This document shows positions 54,736 through 62,055 of a stretch of DNA of 64,000 nucleotides, piece after piece. Under the pieces are notes generated by a model. The model was not told where the DNA came from. It did no database searches and was given only the letters and a program-made list of their open reading frames with translations. The first letter of the stretch is position 1. Every line of letters begins with the position of its first letter. This DNA comes from Verrucomicrobiota bacterium (GTDB lineage Bacteria; Verrucomicrobiota; Verrucomicrobiia; Opitutales; Opitutaceae): the NCBI GenBank assembly GCA_016235555.1, contig JACRKC010000042.1:1-64000 (forward strand), given 5' to 3'. A program made the position numbers and the translations under genes.

Positions 54736-56231
54736 TGGGACGCACCGCCGGACTAGTCGTCTTGTGTTTCGGTTTCGCCGTCATGGCCCGGCACGCGGCA
54801 GCGCCGCCGGTGGGCTATTGGCTTCCGGTCATCACCCTGGGAATCGGAGGATGGCTGACCTACGTCGCGCTCACGACGCACTTCGAGGGGAAGCTGGCGG
54901 TGGTGCTCCGCCTCTGGGGTCTTGAATGGACTCGTGATGAAGCGTGTTGCCATTTCTTCATCACCGGTGCGACCGGCACCGGGAAAACTGCGCGCGCGGT
55001 GGTGCCGATTGTGCACGGTCTCCGTTCAACCTTGCCTGACACCGGCATCCTCGCGGTGGACTCCAAGGGGGCTTTGTGGAAACCGCTGTCGGCGATGGCA
55101 ACGGCCTTGGGCCAGAAGGACACCCTGCGCTTGATCCGCGTGCGCCCCACCCACATTCCGCCGGACCAGTGGGTGCCGCCGTTGCGGCTCAATCTTCTGG
55201 GGGACGCCTCCGTTCCTTGGAGCACCTACGCCAAGATCATCGTCGATACCGCCACGGCGTCCGGCCAGCGTGGTGGTCAGGCATTTTTCAAGGAGACGGC
55301 GCGGGACGCGATCGCGCACGCGATGCACGCATTGGAGGCGGCCGAGTTGCCGGTGACGCTGGCCAATGTTCATGACGCGATCTGCGTGTCATCGGAGACG
55401 GCGTTGTTGCTCGCGAGACTGGCCGAGCATCCGGGGCCGGCGGCGGAAAAGGAGCGGCAGTATTTCAGCGATTTCCATGCGCAGCCGCCGGAGCAGAAGA
55501 GCGGCACGGTCTATACGGTCGCGAACTACCTTCGACCCTACACACCGCCGGACATCCGGGAGGTTGTATGCTCGCTCGAGCCCAATTTCAGCTTGGCTGA
55601 GGTCGACGCTGGCCGACTCATCTGCCTCTCCGTTCCGCAGACCTACCAGGTCGAGCGCCGATATTTGAACCTGCTCTTCAAACAGCTCTTTTTCCTGCAC
55701 GCCTTCCGGCGGTTCGATCTTGAGCCCGACGAGATGCGCCGGCGCAACCTGATCGCCCTGGTGCTCGATGAGGGACAAAAAACGACGCTCGTGTCCGAGG
55801 ACGGGTTCTCGGATCACGCCACGGTCGACGAACTCCGTGAGGCCGGCGTCAGTCTGATTTCGGCGACCCAGACGCCGTTATCGCTCTACGCCGCGTTCGA
55901 GACCGAGCGGAAAGCGGATGTGTTCATGGCGAATCTGCGGACCCAGATTCACTTCCGGGCCGCCGACGAGAAAGGCGCGAAGATTCTTTCCGAGAAGATG
56001 GGCGGACGCGAAATCCGCAAATACAGCGGCGGGGTCAGCAGCGGCCGGACGTCCCGGAACTGGCAGCCGGCGGATGAAGCGTGGTTCAAGCCGACGTCTT
56101 TCCTCTCGTTGGCGGACGGCAAGGCGGTGGTGAAACACCCGCGCCGCCTGGGAAAACCGCTGTTGCGGCGTTTGCCATTTACCTCCTTCACCCGGGCAAA
56201 CGAGGCCAGCCCTCGTCCCAGCGAAGGCTGA
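54732..56231 (+). CDS. Type IV coupling protein (VirD4/TraG family)
   Basis: A 499-residue protein. Two N-terminal hydrophobic helices (about 5-20 and 30-48) precede the ATPase domain. Walker A is FITGATGTGKTARAV (about 79-86), Walker B LIALVLDEGQK (about 340), and the motif SLISATQTPLSLY follows. Coupling proteins link the relaxosome to a type IV secretion channel and power DNA transfer. The presence of a coupling protein without channel genes is typical of mobilizable elements. Confidence 0.85.
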   Translation: MMGRTAGLVVLCFGFAVMARHAAAPPVGYWLPVITLGIGGWLTYVALTTHFEGKLAVVLRLWGLEWTRDEACCHFFITGATGTGKTARAVVPIVHGLRSTLPDTGILAVDSKGALWKPLSAMATALGQKDTLRLIRVRPTHIPPDQWVPPLRLNLLGDASVPWSTYAKIIVDTATASGQRGGQAFFKETARDAIAHAMHALEAAELPVTLANVHDAICVSSETALLLARLAEHPGPAAEKERQYFSDFHAQPPEQKSGTVYTVANYLRPYTPPDIREVVCSLEPNFSLAEVDAGRLICLSVPQTYQVERRYLNLLFKQLFFLHAFRRFDLEPDEMRRRNLIALVLDEGQKTTLVSEDGFSDHATVDELREAGVSLISATQTPLSLYAAFETERKADVFMANLRTQIHFRAADEKGAKILSEKMGGREIRKYSGGVSSGRTSRNWQPADEAWFKPTSFLSLADGKAVVKHPRRLGKPLLRRLPFTSFTRANEASPRPSEG

Positions 56232-56273
56232 CGTGTGCGCGTTGGGCGCTCCACGTCATGCGACGATGACCGC

Positions 56274-56606
56274 TTAGTTGCGGGAGGGATCGACCGGTCC
56301 GCGAGAACGGAGCTGCGACACGCGGGCCGCCTGCGGCCCGCGCCGATTCGGCCGGATCGGGGTCGGGCGAGAAGACTTTAACACGACGATGCGCCCCGCG
56401 GAACTGGGCCATCGAATCGCGTCGAGATAGTCATCTGCGATGCCCGTGGCATCCCGCCCCTGTAGATTGAATACAATGAGTGCCGCCACATCCGGGGCGC
56501 TACGCCCCATGATCCGGCGGAGCTGACGGGTGGCGCTGACAAAAATGCGGTAGTCCGCCGCATCGAAGAGAATTGTGACTCGAACGGGATGGGTGCGTGG
56601 GGGCAT
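56274..56606 (-). CDS. Hypothetical protein
   Basis: A 110-residue frame (MPPRTHPVRVTILFDAADYR). The first 80 residues read like a small alpha/beta domain (VTILFDAADYRIFVSATRQL, DVAALIVFNLQGRDATGIAD); the tail is Arg/Pro-rich and may be disordered. No family is recognised. It converges with the coupling protein gene and may be the last gene of the mobilizable element. Confidence 0.45.
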   Translation of the reverse strand: MPPRTHPVRVTILFDAADYRIFVSATRQLRRIMGRSAPDVAALIVFNLQGRDATGIADDYLDAIRWPSSAGRIVVLKSSRPTPIRPNRRGPQAARVSQLRSRGPVDPSRN

Positions 56607-56767
56607 GGAGCATCGGAGGAGGACGTTGACGCGGCGGGGTTGACCACGGTTGGCGGTTGGTTGGGAACGCGGTGCGGTTGAACGCCCGCGGCTGGACTGA
56701 AGCTTACCTATATTACCATGCCAAACTTACCTAGAATCGGCTGTCCCGCGCAAAATATCGGCAAAAA

Positions 56768-57634
56768 TCACCGCAGCCGCTGCGTTCGCACGTCGCTAGG
56801 CCGGCAATTGAGCACGCGCCGAAACCACCGCGCCATCAGAGTGTCGTCCGAGAATCCGCAGCGAAGGGCGATCTCGATCTCCTTTTTATCGGAGTGCTGC
56901 AGCAGCTCCTCCGCCTTCGCGACCCGTCGGCGCATCACGTATTCGTGCGGCGTCAGCCCGACGCTGGTTTTGAACAACCGACCGAAATGGCTCGGGCTGA
57001 ACCCGGCGATACGGCCGAGCAACGCCAGGTCGAGGTGATCGCCTATATGCGTTTCGATGAATCCGGTCACCCGTTGCAGGGATTCAGAGGGCAGGCCGAT
57101 ACGTTGACCGGGTGCGGTGCCGCCGTCGGTCAACCCGCGCAACAGGTGTGTCCCGAAGACGGTGCCGATGGACTCGACGTAGAGTGCGTTCGGGTCGCTC
57201 TGCCCGCGACAGAGTCGCCGAAAGGCGGTGCTGAGTTGCCCGATCAGCGCGTCCCGGCCGACCAGGTAGGCGAGAGCCTCCACCGTGACTTCGGGCTTTT
57301 CGCGCACCGCGATTTCCGAGGCAAAGCTGGGCTTGATGAACAGTGTCACCATTTCCGCCTGATCCGGGCAAATCAGCGCATGGGGCGTTCCCGCCGGAAT
57401 CAGCCAGGCGGTTGGCCCCTGAATCTTCCTCTCCCGCCAGTCGCCGTCCGGAGGCTTCCATTTTATGATGCCGACGGCTCCGTCCAAAACGGCGGAAATC
57501 TGCTCTTCCTCGCGGGTATGCTCCGCCCACTCGTTGCTCGGGTGGTGATCGTAGTAGACGCTGACCGCTCGGCCGTCGAAGAGTTGTCGGCGGTAGCCAT
57601 TGGTCGCAGGGAAGAGGGTAAGTGGATTAGGCAC
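56768..57634 (-). CDS. AraC-family transcriptional regulator
   Basis: A 288-residue protein. The N-terminal cupin-like sensor region (EEEQISAVLDGAVGIIKWKP to GPTAWLIPAGTPHALICPDQ) is followed by a linker and the C-terminal double HTH: DLALLGRIAGFSPSHFGRLF, GLTPHEYVMRRRVAKAEELL, then the second HTH and FSDDTLMARWFRRVL. The ligand is unknown. No obvious divergent target adjoins it. Confidence 0.85.
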   Translation of the reverse strand: MPNPLTLFPATNGYRRQLFDGRAVSVYYDHHPSNEWAEHTREEEQISAVLDGAVGIIKWKPPDGDWRERKIQGPTAWLIPAGTPHALICPDQAEMVTLFIKPSFASEIAVREKPEVTVEALAYLVGRDALIGQLSTAFRRLCRGQSDPNALYVESIGTVFGTHLLRGLTDGGTAPGQRIGLPSESLQRVTGFIETHIGDHLDLALLGRIAGFSPSHFGRLFKTSVGLTPHEYVMRRRVAKAEELLQHSDKKEIEIALRCGFSDDTLMARWFRRVLNCRPSDVRTQRLR

Positions 57635-57889
57635 GGAAGAGTCCGTGCCGGGTTAACAGGATGTCGATGCGCGATTTGGGCGACACCTGCGCGTTGCGAC
57701 GCAGACAGTCGGGCCAGTGTAGCGCCATTCCCGCCGGAGGTATCGGCTGGAGCCGCGTTTCTATCGGCTATTCGCGCTTTCCTATGAAAATGGTATCGCA
57801 CGGTCTGATGTCGTTCGCCCGGTCCTCGCCGTAAAATCGACGACTAATTCAAGCCCGATTTCGGCGGCTCATCCAACGCGGGAAAGCCT

Positions 57890-58351
57890 TTGCGACCGGA
57901 GCCGCTGTGTGGCTTTCACGGAAAATGGGAGGGCACCGTCCAAGGCGACCCCGGCACGGGCAAAGCCGAGCGCGAATACACCTTCACGCTCAACGACCGC
58001 TTCATCCATGTCGTCAACAAGTCGATCTATCCGCCGCAGGAGAAGAACAAGCAGGACGAGACGCACGAGGATGTCAGCTACATCAGCTACGACAAGGCGG
58101 CGAAGAAGTTCGTCCTGCGCCAATTTCACATCGAGGGCTTCGTCAATCACTACTTCATCGACAGCATATCAGAGGACGGCCGCACGCTCGTGTTCGTCAC
58201 CGCCGCCATCGAGAACATCGCTCCCGGCTGGCGGGGTCGCGAAACCTACCGCATCGTCAGCGACGACGAATTCATCGAGACCTTCACGCTCGCGGAGCCG
58301 GGCAAGGATTTCGTGACCTATTCGGAGACCCGTTTCCGGCGCAAGCCGTAG
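57890..58351 (+). CDS. Small DUF1579/lipocalin-like protein, possibly missing its N-terminus
   Basis: A protein of about 153 residues from TTG 57890. GFHGKWEGTVQGDPGTGKAE, a middle beta-rich part (YTFTLNDRFIHVVNKSIYPP) and FVTYSETRFRRKP fit a small beta-barrel of the kind that measures 'weight of contents' (DUF1579-like). The frame is open upstream to a stop at 57845, but without a signal peptide or ATG; relatives would normally have one. The start codon and preceding GGGAAAG are plausible but weak. It may be a degraded secreted protein. Confidence 0.5.
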   Translation: MRPEPLCGFHGKWEGTVQGDPGTGKAEREYTFTLNDRFIHVVNKSIYPPQEKNKQDETHEDVSYISYDKAAKKFVLRQFHIEGFVNHYFIDSISEDGRTLVFVTAAIENIAPGWRGRETYRIVSDDEFIETFTLAEPGKDFVTYSETRFRRKP

Positions 58352-58915
58352 TCACTTCGAGAGCGCGACGCCGAAGTGCCAGGGCGGCAGGTCCACCGTC
58401 GCGGCGGCGGTCAACCCGGCGGCCTTCGCCCAGATTTCGGCATCAGCGGGTGTCGGCCGCAGATGGAGCGGCGGGCCGCGCGGCGTCGCGGGATCGGCGC
58501 GCCAGTGAATGGCCAGCACCCGGCCACCCGGTCGCAGCAACGTCGCAGCCTGGCGCACGAGGTCTTCGGGCTGCGGGAAGTGGAGAATATTGAACAGCAG
58601 CACGGCATCGCAGGATTCCGGTTCGAGCCCGAAACCGGCGGCCAGCACATCGCGCTGCGCAGCATTGATGTTGCTCACGCCTGCGTCCGCCGCGCGCGCG
58701 ATGGTGCGCGCGATCATCGCGCGATCGATGTCGAAGGTAAACGCGGTTCCCCGGATGCGACGTGCCACAGGGAGAGTAAATGTGCCGTAGCCGCAGCCCA
58801 ATTCGGCGACGTGTTCAATCGTGCAGTCGATTTTCAGCCGATCCAAAATCAGCGGGAGGTCGAAGAGCGACTCCCAATAGGTTTCTTCGGGCATACCACT
58901 TTCCGGCACTTTCAT
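58352..58915 (-). CDS. Class I SAM-dependent methyltransferase (paralogue of 29187-29801)
   Basis: A 187-residue protein from ATG 58915 (MKVPESGMPEETYWESLFDL). It shares HVAELGCGYGTFTLPVARRI, FDIDRAMI, VLLFNILHFPQPEDL, HWRADPATPRGPPLHLRPTP and PPWHFG with the gene at 29187. The substrate is unknown. Its stop codon directly adjoins that of the convergent gene at 57890. It points away from the ECF-sigma metal operon that starts after 59019. Confidence 0.8.
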   Translation of the reverse strand: MKVPESGMPEETYWESLFDLPLILDRLKIDCTIEHVAELGCGYGTFTLPVARRIRGTAFTFDIDRAMIARTIARAADAGVSNINAAQRDVLAAGFGLEPESCDAVLLFNILHFPQPEDLVRQAATLLRPGGRVLAIHWRADPATPRGPPLHLRPTPADAEIWAKAAGLTAAATVDLPPWHFGVALSK

Positions 58916-59018
58916 CGGGGCACGATCATCGCTCGCGCGCGGAAAGCAAAGCGTTCCCGTGCCGGTGCGAGGCCTCTTCTCGCACCGGGGCTTGGGTTGG
59001 GCGGCCCAAATACTCCAA

Positions 59019-59045
59019 GGGATTCCTCCGGCCACGGCGTATAAC
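59019..59045 (+). promoter_or_regulatory. Candidate ECF promoter 1 (before the sigma operon)
   Basis: GGGA at 59019-59022 and CGTATAAC at 59038-59045, 15 bases apart, 36 bases upstream of the ATG at 59082. The same pair recurs at 60942-60969. The boxes look like the -35/-10 elements of an ECF sigma factor. Confidence 0.55.
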
Positions 59046-59081
59046 GATCAACACGCTCACACTAAAATCCAAGGAGCCATC

Positions 59082-59390
59082 ATGAAAACCCTCACAAAAC
59101 TATCGGTGGTCGCGGCGCTCGCCAGCGCCGCAATTTCCTACGCCGGCCCCGGTCCCCAATTCTGGAATCGCCCCGCGACAAAAACCCCTTCGCCAAAAGT
59201 CGAGACGGCGGCGGCGGTCTCCCAGACACCGACAAAAGCGGACAGCTCGGGCCTGACCTGCGCTCGGATGCTCGTGCCGCGCATCGGAGCATTCAAGCAG
59301 TCGCCCGTTTCCGTCGTCACCTGCACGCCCGAAATGATGAAGAGCGACTGGCGCTGCCAGCAGGCGTGCGCTTTTGCCGCCAAAGGTTAA
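59082..59390 (+). CDS. AGPGPQFW exported protein, paralogue 1
   Basis: A 102-residue protein with signal peptide MKTLTKLSVVAALASAAIS, followed directly by YAGPGPQFWNRPATKTPSP. The body is Thr/Pro/Ser-rich with Cys residues at CARM, CTPEMM and RCQQACAF. AAGGAG at 59071-59076 is an excellent ribosome binding site. The same post-cleavage motif occurs at 61004 and 61470. It is probably a periplasmic metal-binding or sensing protein in the sigma regulon (inference). Confidence 0.8.
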   Translation: MKTLTKLSVVAALASAAISYAGPGPQFWNRPATKTPSPKVETAAAVSQTPTKADSSGLTCARMLVPRIGAFKQSPVSVVTCTPEMMKSDWRCQQACAFAAKG

Positions 59391-59454
59391 TCGCCAAACC
59401 AACCGCTCTTCGCCCGGCCAACGAACGCGTCGGGCGAGAGCATTCCTCAATCCG

Positions 59455-59799
59455 ATGAAAGAAACTTACGATCCCAAGCTACGGGAAGTGCTCGCCGCGT
59501 GGCAGGTCTCGCCGCCACAGGCTCCTCGTTTCAAATCCGTCGTGTGGCAGCGGATCGCCGCCGCAGAGGCCCGCGACGCGCTCGGAGTGTGGGGGCGGCT
59601 GCGCGAATGGCTGATGGTCGAGCTCCCGCGTCCGGCCTACGCCTCGGCACTGCTCGCTGTCACCGTGGTCGCGAGCTTCACCGCGGCCAACCTGCACGCG
59701 AGTTACGCCCGCGAGCAATACCGCGTGGAATCCGCGCGCCAGTATCTGGCGTCGATCGATCCGCTCGCGATGGCCACCCACCCGGGCAAGGCGCGATGA
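59455..59799 (+). CDS. Putative membrane-anchored anti-sigma factor (CnrY-like)
   Basis: A 114-residue protein from ATG 59455 (MKETYDPKLREVLAAWQVSP). A cytoplasmic N-terminal helix region precedes a single membrane span (AYASALLAVTVVASFTAANL) and a short periplasmic tail. With the neighbours (CnrX-like sensor and ECF sigma factor) it fits the anti-sigma slot, though sequence similarity to CnrY is not visible. Its stop overlaps the start of the sensor gene (ATGA). Confidence 0.65.
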   Translation: MKETYDPKLREVLAAWQVSPPQAPRFKSVVWQRIAAAEARDALGVWGRLREWLMVELPRPAYASALLAVTVVASFTAANLHASYAREQYRVESARQYLASIDPLAMATHPGKAR

Positions 59800-60260
59800 A
59801 AAAATTGCTCATGGTGCTCGCCCTCGTCGTCGCCGTCGGCACGACGACGTATGTGGTCTGTTATCGGCGCGCAATGGTCGCCGTCGTCACGCCCGACGGC
59901 ACCGAAGCCGAGCTGGACTGGCTGAAAAGTGAATTCGCGCTCACACCCGCGCAATACGAGAAGGTGCTCGCGCTGCACCACGCGTATCGCCCGGTGTGCG
60001 CCGATCATTGCACGCGATTTATCGCCGCGCGCCGCCAGCTCGACGACGTGCTCAAGCACCAGGCGAGTTGGTCTCCGGCCGCGGCGGCGGCCATCGCCGA
60101 GCAGGCGCAGATTCAAGGCGAGTGCCACGCCTCTATGCTAAAATACGCCTACGACGTGGCGGCGTGCATGTCGCCCGAGCAGGGCCGGCGCTATCTGGAC
60201 ATGATCAAGATGCAAATCACGGAGGGCGATCCGGCCGGGATGTTCGCGGCGGCCCGCTGA
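59796..60260 (+). CDS. Periplasmic metal sensor, CnrX/CpxP-like
   Basis: A 154-residue protein with N-terminal membrane anchor (LLMVLALVVAVGTTTYVVCY). The periplasmic four-helix part includes WLKSEFALTPAQYEKVLALH, YRPVCADHCTRFIAARRQ, QGECHASMLKYAYDVAACMS and PEQGRRYLDMIKMQ. The His/Cys/Met residues are placed as in CnrX-type sensors. Metal binding would release the anti-sigma factor from the sigma factor. The sigma gene starts six bases later. Confidence 0.8.
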   Translation: MKKLLMVLALVVAVGTTTYVVCYRRAMVAVVTPDGTEAELDWLKSEFALTPAQYEKVLALHHAYRPVCADHCTRFIAARRQLDDVLKHQASWSPAAAAAIAEQAQIQGECHASMLKYAYDVAACMSPEQGRRYLDMIKMQITEGDPAGMFAAAR

Positions 60261-60266
60261 TCCTCC

Positions 60267-60833
60267 ATGTCCGACGATGACGGCGATCTCATGTCCCGCC
60301 TGTGCGCCGGTGACGACGAGGCTCTCGATGCGCTGATGGATCGCTGGCAGGCCGCACTGCGAGGCTTTCTCTACCGTTATCTCCACAACGAGGAGGACGC
60401 GGCCGACGTCGCCTTGGAGACATTCGTGCGCGTATATCGGAATCGCGAGAAATTCCGGCCGGGCGCGAAATTTTCGACGTGGATGTTTTCCATCGCGCTC
60501 AATCTCAGCCGGGACCACGCACGATACGGCCGGTCGCGTCCCGTGGTCGCGCTTGAAGATGACGCGCTCGCCGCGGCCAGCGACCGCTCGGCTGAAGCGT
60601 CGGACGTTGCACCCGATACGGATTTGCTCCGGGTCGAAATGGCCCGTGCCGTGCGCGCCGCGGTCGAGGCGTTGCCCGATCAACTGCGGTCCGCAGTTCT
60701 GCTCTGCGAATACGAAAATCTCACGCACGCCGAAGCTGCGGCGGCCACAGGCTGCTCGGCGAAAGCGGTGGAAACACGACTCTACCGAGCGCGGCAACTG
60801 CTGCGCGATGCGTTGCAACGGCACCTGCGCTGA
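60267..60833 (+). CDS. ECF-type RNA polymerase sigma factor
   Basis: A 188-residue protein (MSDDDGDLMSRLCAGDDEAL). Region 2: AALRGFLYRYLHNEEDAADV and ALETFVRVYRNREKF, then FSTWMFSIALNLSRDHAR. Region 4: ALPDQLRSAVLLCEYENLTH and ATGCSAKAVETRLYRARQLL. It lies in a CnrYXH-like operon and presumably directs transcription from the GGGA-N15/16-CGTATAAC boxes at 59019 and 60942. Confidence 0.9.
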   Translation: MSDDDGDLMSRLCAGDDEALDALMDRWQAALRGFLYRYLHNEEDAADVALETFVRVYRNREKFRPGAKFSTWMFSIALNLSRDHARYGRSRPVVALEDDALAAASDRSAEASDVAPDTDLLRVEMARAVRAAVEALPDQLRSAVLLCEYENLTHAEAAAATGCSAKAVETRLYRARQLLRDALQRHLR

Positions 60834-60941
60834 ACGCAGCGCTGCCGGCTCCGCGGCGCATTCCTCCCATATTGGAACCGGAGCGCAGCGCGCGCGACGG
60901 TCACGGCAAGAAATGCACGACTAAGAGCAAGAATTGCGCGA

Positions 60942-60969
60942 GGGAGACGAGCCTTTCCCCGCGTATAAC
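60942..60969 (+). promoter_or_regulatory. Candidate ECF promoter 2 (before the efflux operon)
   Basis: GGGA at 60942-60945 and CGTATAAC at 60962-60969, 16 bases apart, 34 bases upstream of the ATG at 61004. It matches promoter 1 at 59019 in sequence, spacing and distance to the start codon. Confidence 0.55.
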
Positions 60970-61003
60970 TTGATACCAACCGTCAGTCCAAAAACAGCCT
61001 CCC

Positions 61004-61423
61004 ATGAAAACATCAATCACCACTCCCTCACTCGCAGGCCCCAGTCTGGGCCTGCTTTTCGCAGCGTTCCTCGCCAGTAACGCCGTCGCCGGCCCGGGTC
61101 CCGAATACTGGAGGTCGCTCGGCCAGCCGAAGGCGGCAACCGTCGAGCCCGCGAAACCTGTCGCAGTGGAGATTCCGGTGTGCCCAGGCTCCGAAGTCGT
61201 CCCGGTCACAGCGATGAAGTCGCCCCAGTCCAACGGCCGGCCGCCTCTCGTCGCCGTGCAGACGGGCACCCAACGCGTGTGCCACCTCTGCACCACCACC
61301 AGCGTGGTCATCACGAACGACTGGCCGAGCCACCGCGGGCCGACCGTGCAGAAAACCGAAGTCGCAAAAGTCGGAGCAACTCACGTCTGCACCGAGGCAT
61401 GCCCCACCTCATCGAAAGCGTAG
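61004..61423 (+). CDS. AGPGPEYW exported protein, paralogue 2
   Basis: A 139-residue protein with signal peptide (GPSLGLLFAAFLASNAVA) followed by GPGPEYWRSLGQPK. A Cys pair is in RVCHLCTTTSVVITND and two more Cys lie near the C-terminus (THVCTEACPT). First gene of the efflux transcript after promoter 2. The CxxC and His/Cys content suggest metal binding (inference). Confidence 0.8.
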   Translation: MKTSITTPSLAGPSLGLLFAAFLASNAVAGPGPEYWRSLGQPKAATVEPAKPVAVEIPVCPGSEVVPVTAMKSPQSNGRPPLVAVQTGTQRVCHLCTTTSVVITNDWPSHRGPTVQKTEVAKVGATHVCTEACPTSSKA

Positions 61424-61469
61424 TCACGTCCCCCACATCGCCCAACTTCCAATCTCACCAAATATTGTC

Positions 61470-61889
61470 ATGAAAACCATTCGCCTCAGCAAAAACCTCA
61501 TCGGGCTCGGCTCCATGCTGGCCCTCGCAATCAGTCTGGGTTCCTCAGCTATTGCCGGCCCAGGCCCGCAATTCTGGAATCGTGCGTCGCCTGTCACCAC
61601 CACCAAGGAAGCCGAAGCCTTAAAGCCGACCGACACCGCCGTGATGGTCTGCGGCGCGTGCAAGACGGTCCTTGTGCGCGACGCGAAATACGTCGGCCCC
61701 GGCGGCAAGGGGCGCTACGAATGGTTCACTATTGGAGCGAAACACAAATGCGATCACTGCGGTGGCGAGATGTCCGTGGTCCGTGGCAAGACCACCGACA
61801 CGATGCAGCACAATTGTTCAATGTGCGGTGAAGGCGCGGCGTTCTGCTGCGCGGTGAAAGCAGACGCCGCTCCTGCCGCGAAGAAGTAA
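61470..61889 (+). CDS. AGPGPQFW exported protein, paralogue 3, zinc-ribbon-like
   Basis: A 139-residue protein with signal peptide (LIGLGSMLALAISLGSSAIA) and then GPGPQFWNRASPV. Three CxxC-type pairs follow: VMVCGACKTVLV, HKCDHCGGEMSV and NCSMCGEGAAFCC, enough for one or two zinc-ribbon-like metal sites. It follows paralogue 2 by 46 bases in the same transcript. Confidence 0.8.
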   Translation: MKTIRLSKNLIGLGSMLALAISLGSSAIAGPGPQFWNRASPVTTTKEAEALKPTDTAVMVCGACKTVLVRDAKYVGPGGKGRYEWFTIGAKHKCDHCGGEMSVVRGKTTDTMQHNCSMCGEGAAFCCAVKADAAPAAKK

Positions 61890-62055
61890 TCGTTTGCGCC
61901 GCGCCCGTCGAAGAGCGGATTCCGTCACAACTCCCTGGCCATCCGTTCAACGACCACGCTTGCGCGAACGCGGCCCACGCCTCCGGGAAAATTCCCGGGG
62001 GCGAACCGCTCTAATGAGATCACCTGAATATTTTGAAGTCTTGCACCAGCTCGTT

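Larger units (their letters stand above)
41726..56231. mobile_element. Integrative mobilizable element (serine recombinase, MobF relaxase, coupling protein)
   Basis: The block contains a large serine recombinase, a winged-helix gene, a DarB-like methylase/helicase, a MobF relaxase, a probable oriT, a ParA-like gene and a VirD4-type coupling protein. No VirB4, VirB6, TraC or other mating-pair gene is present. Gene junctions overlap by four bases throughout (44095-44098, 44484-44487, 50156-50159, 54250-54253, 54732-54735). Attachment sites were not identified; the right end may extend past 56606. Confidence 0.75.
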
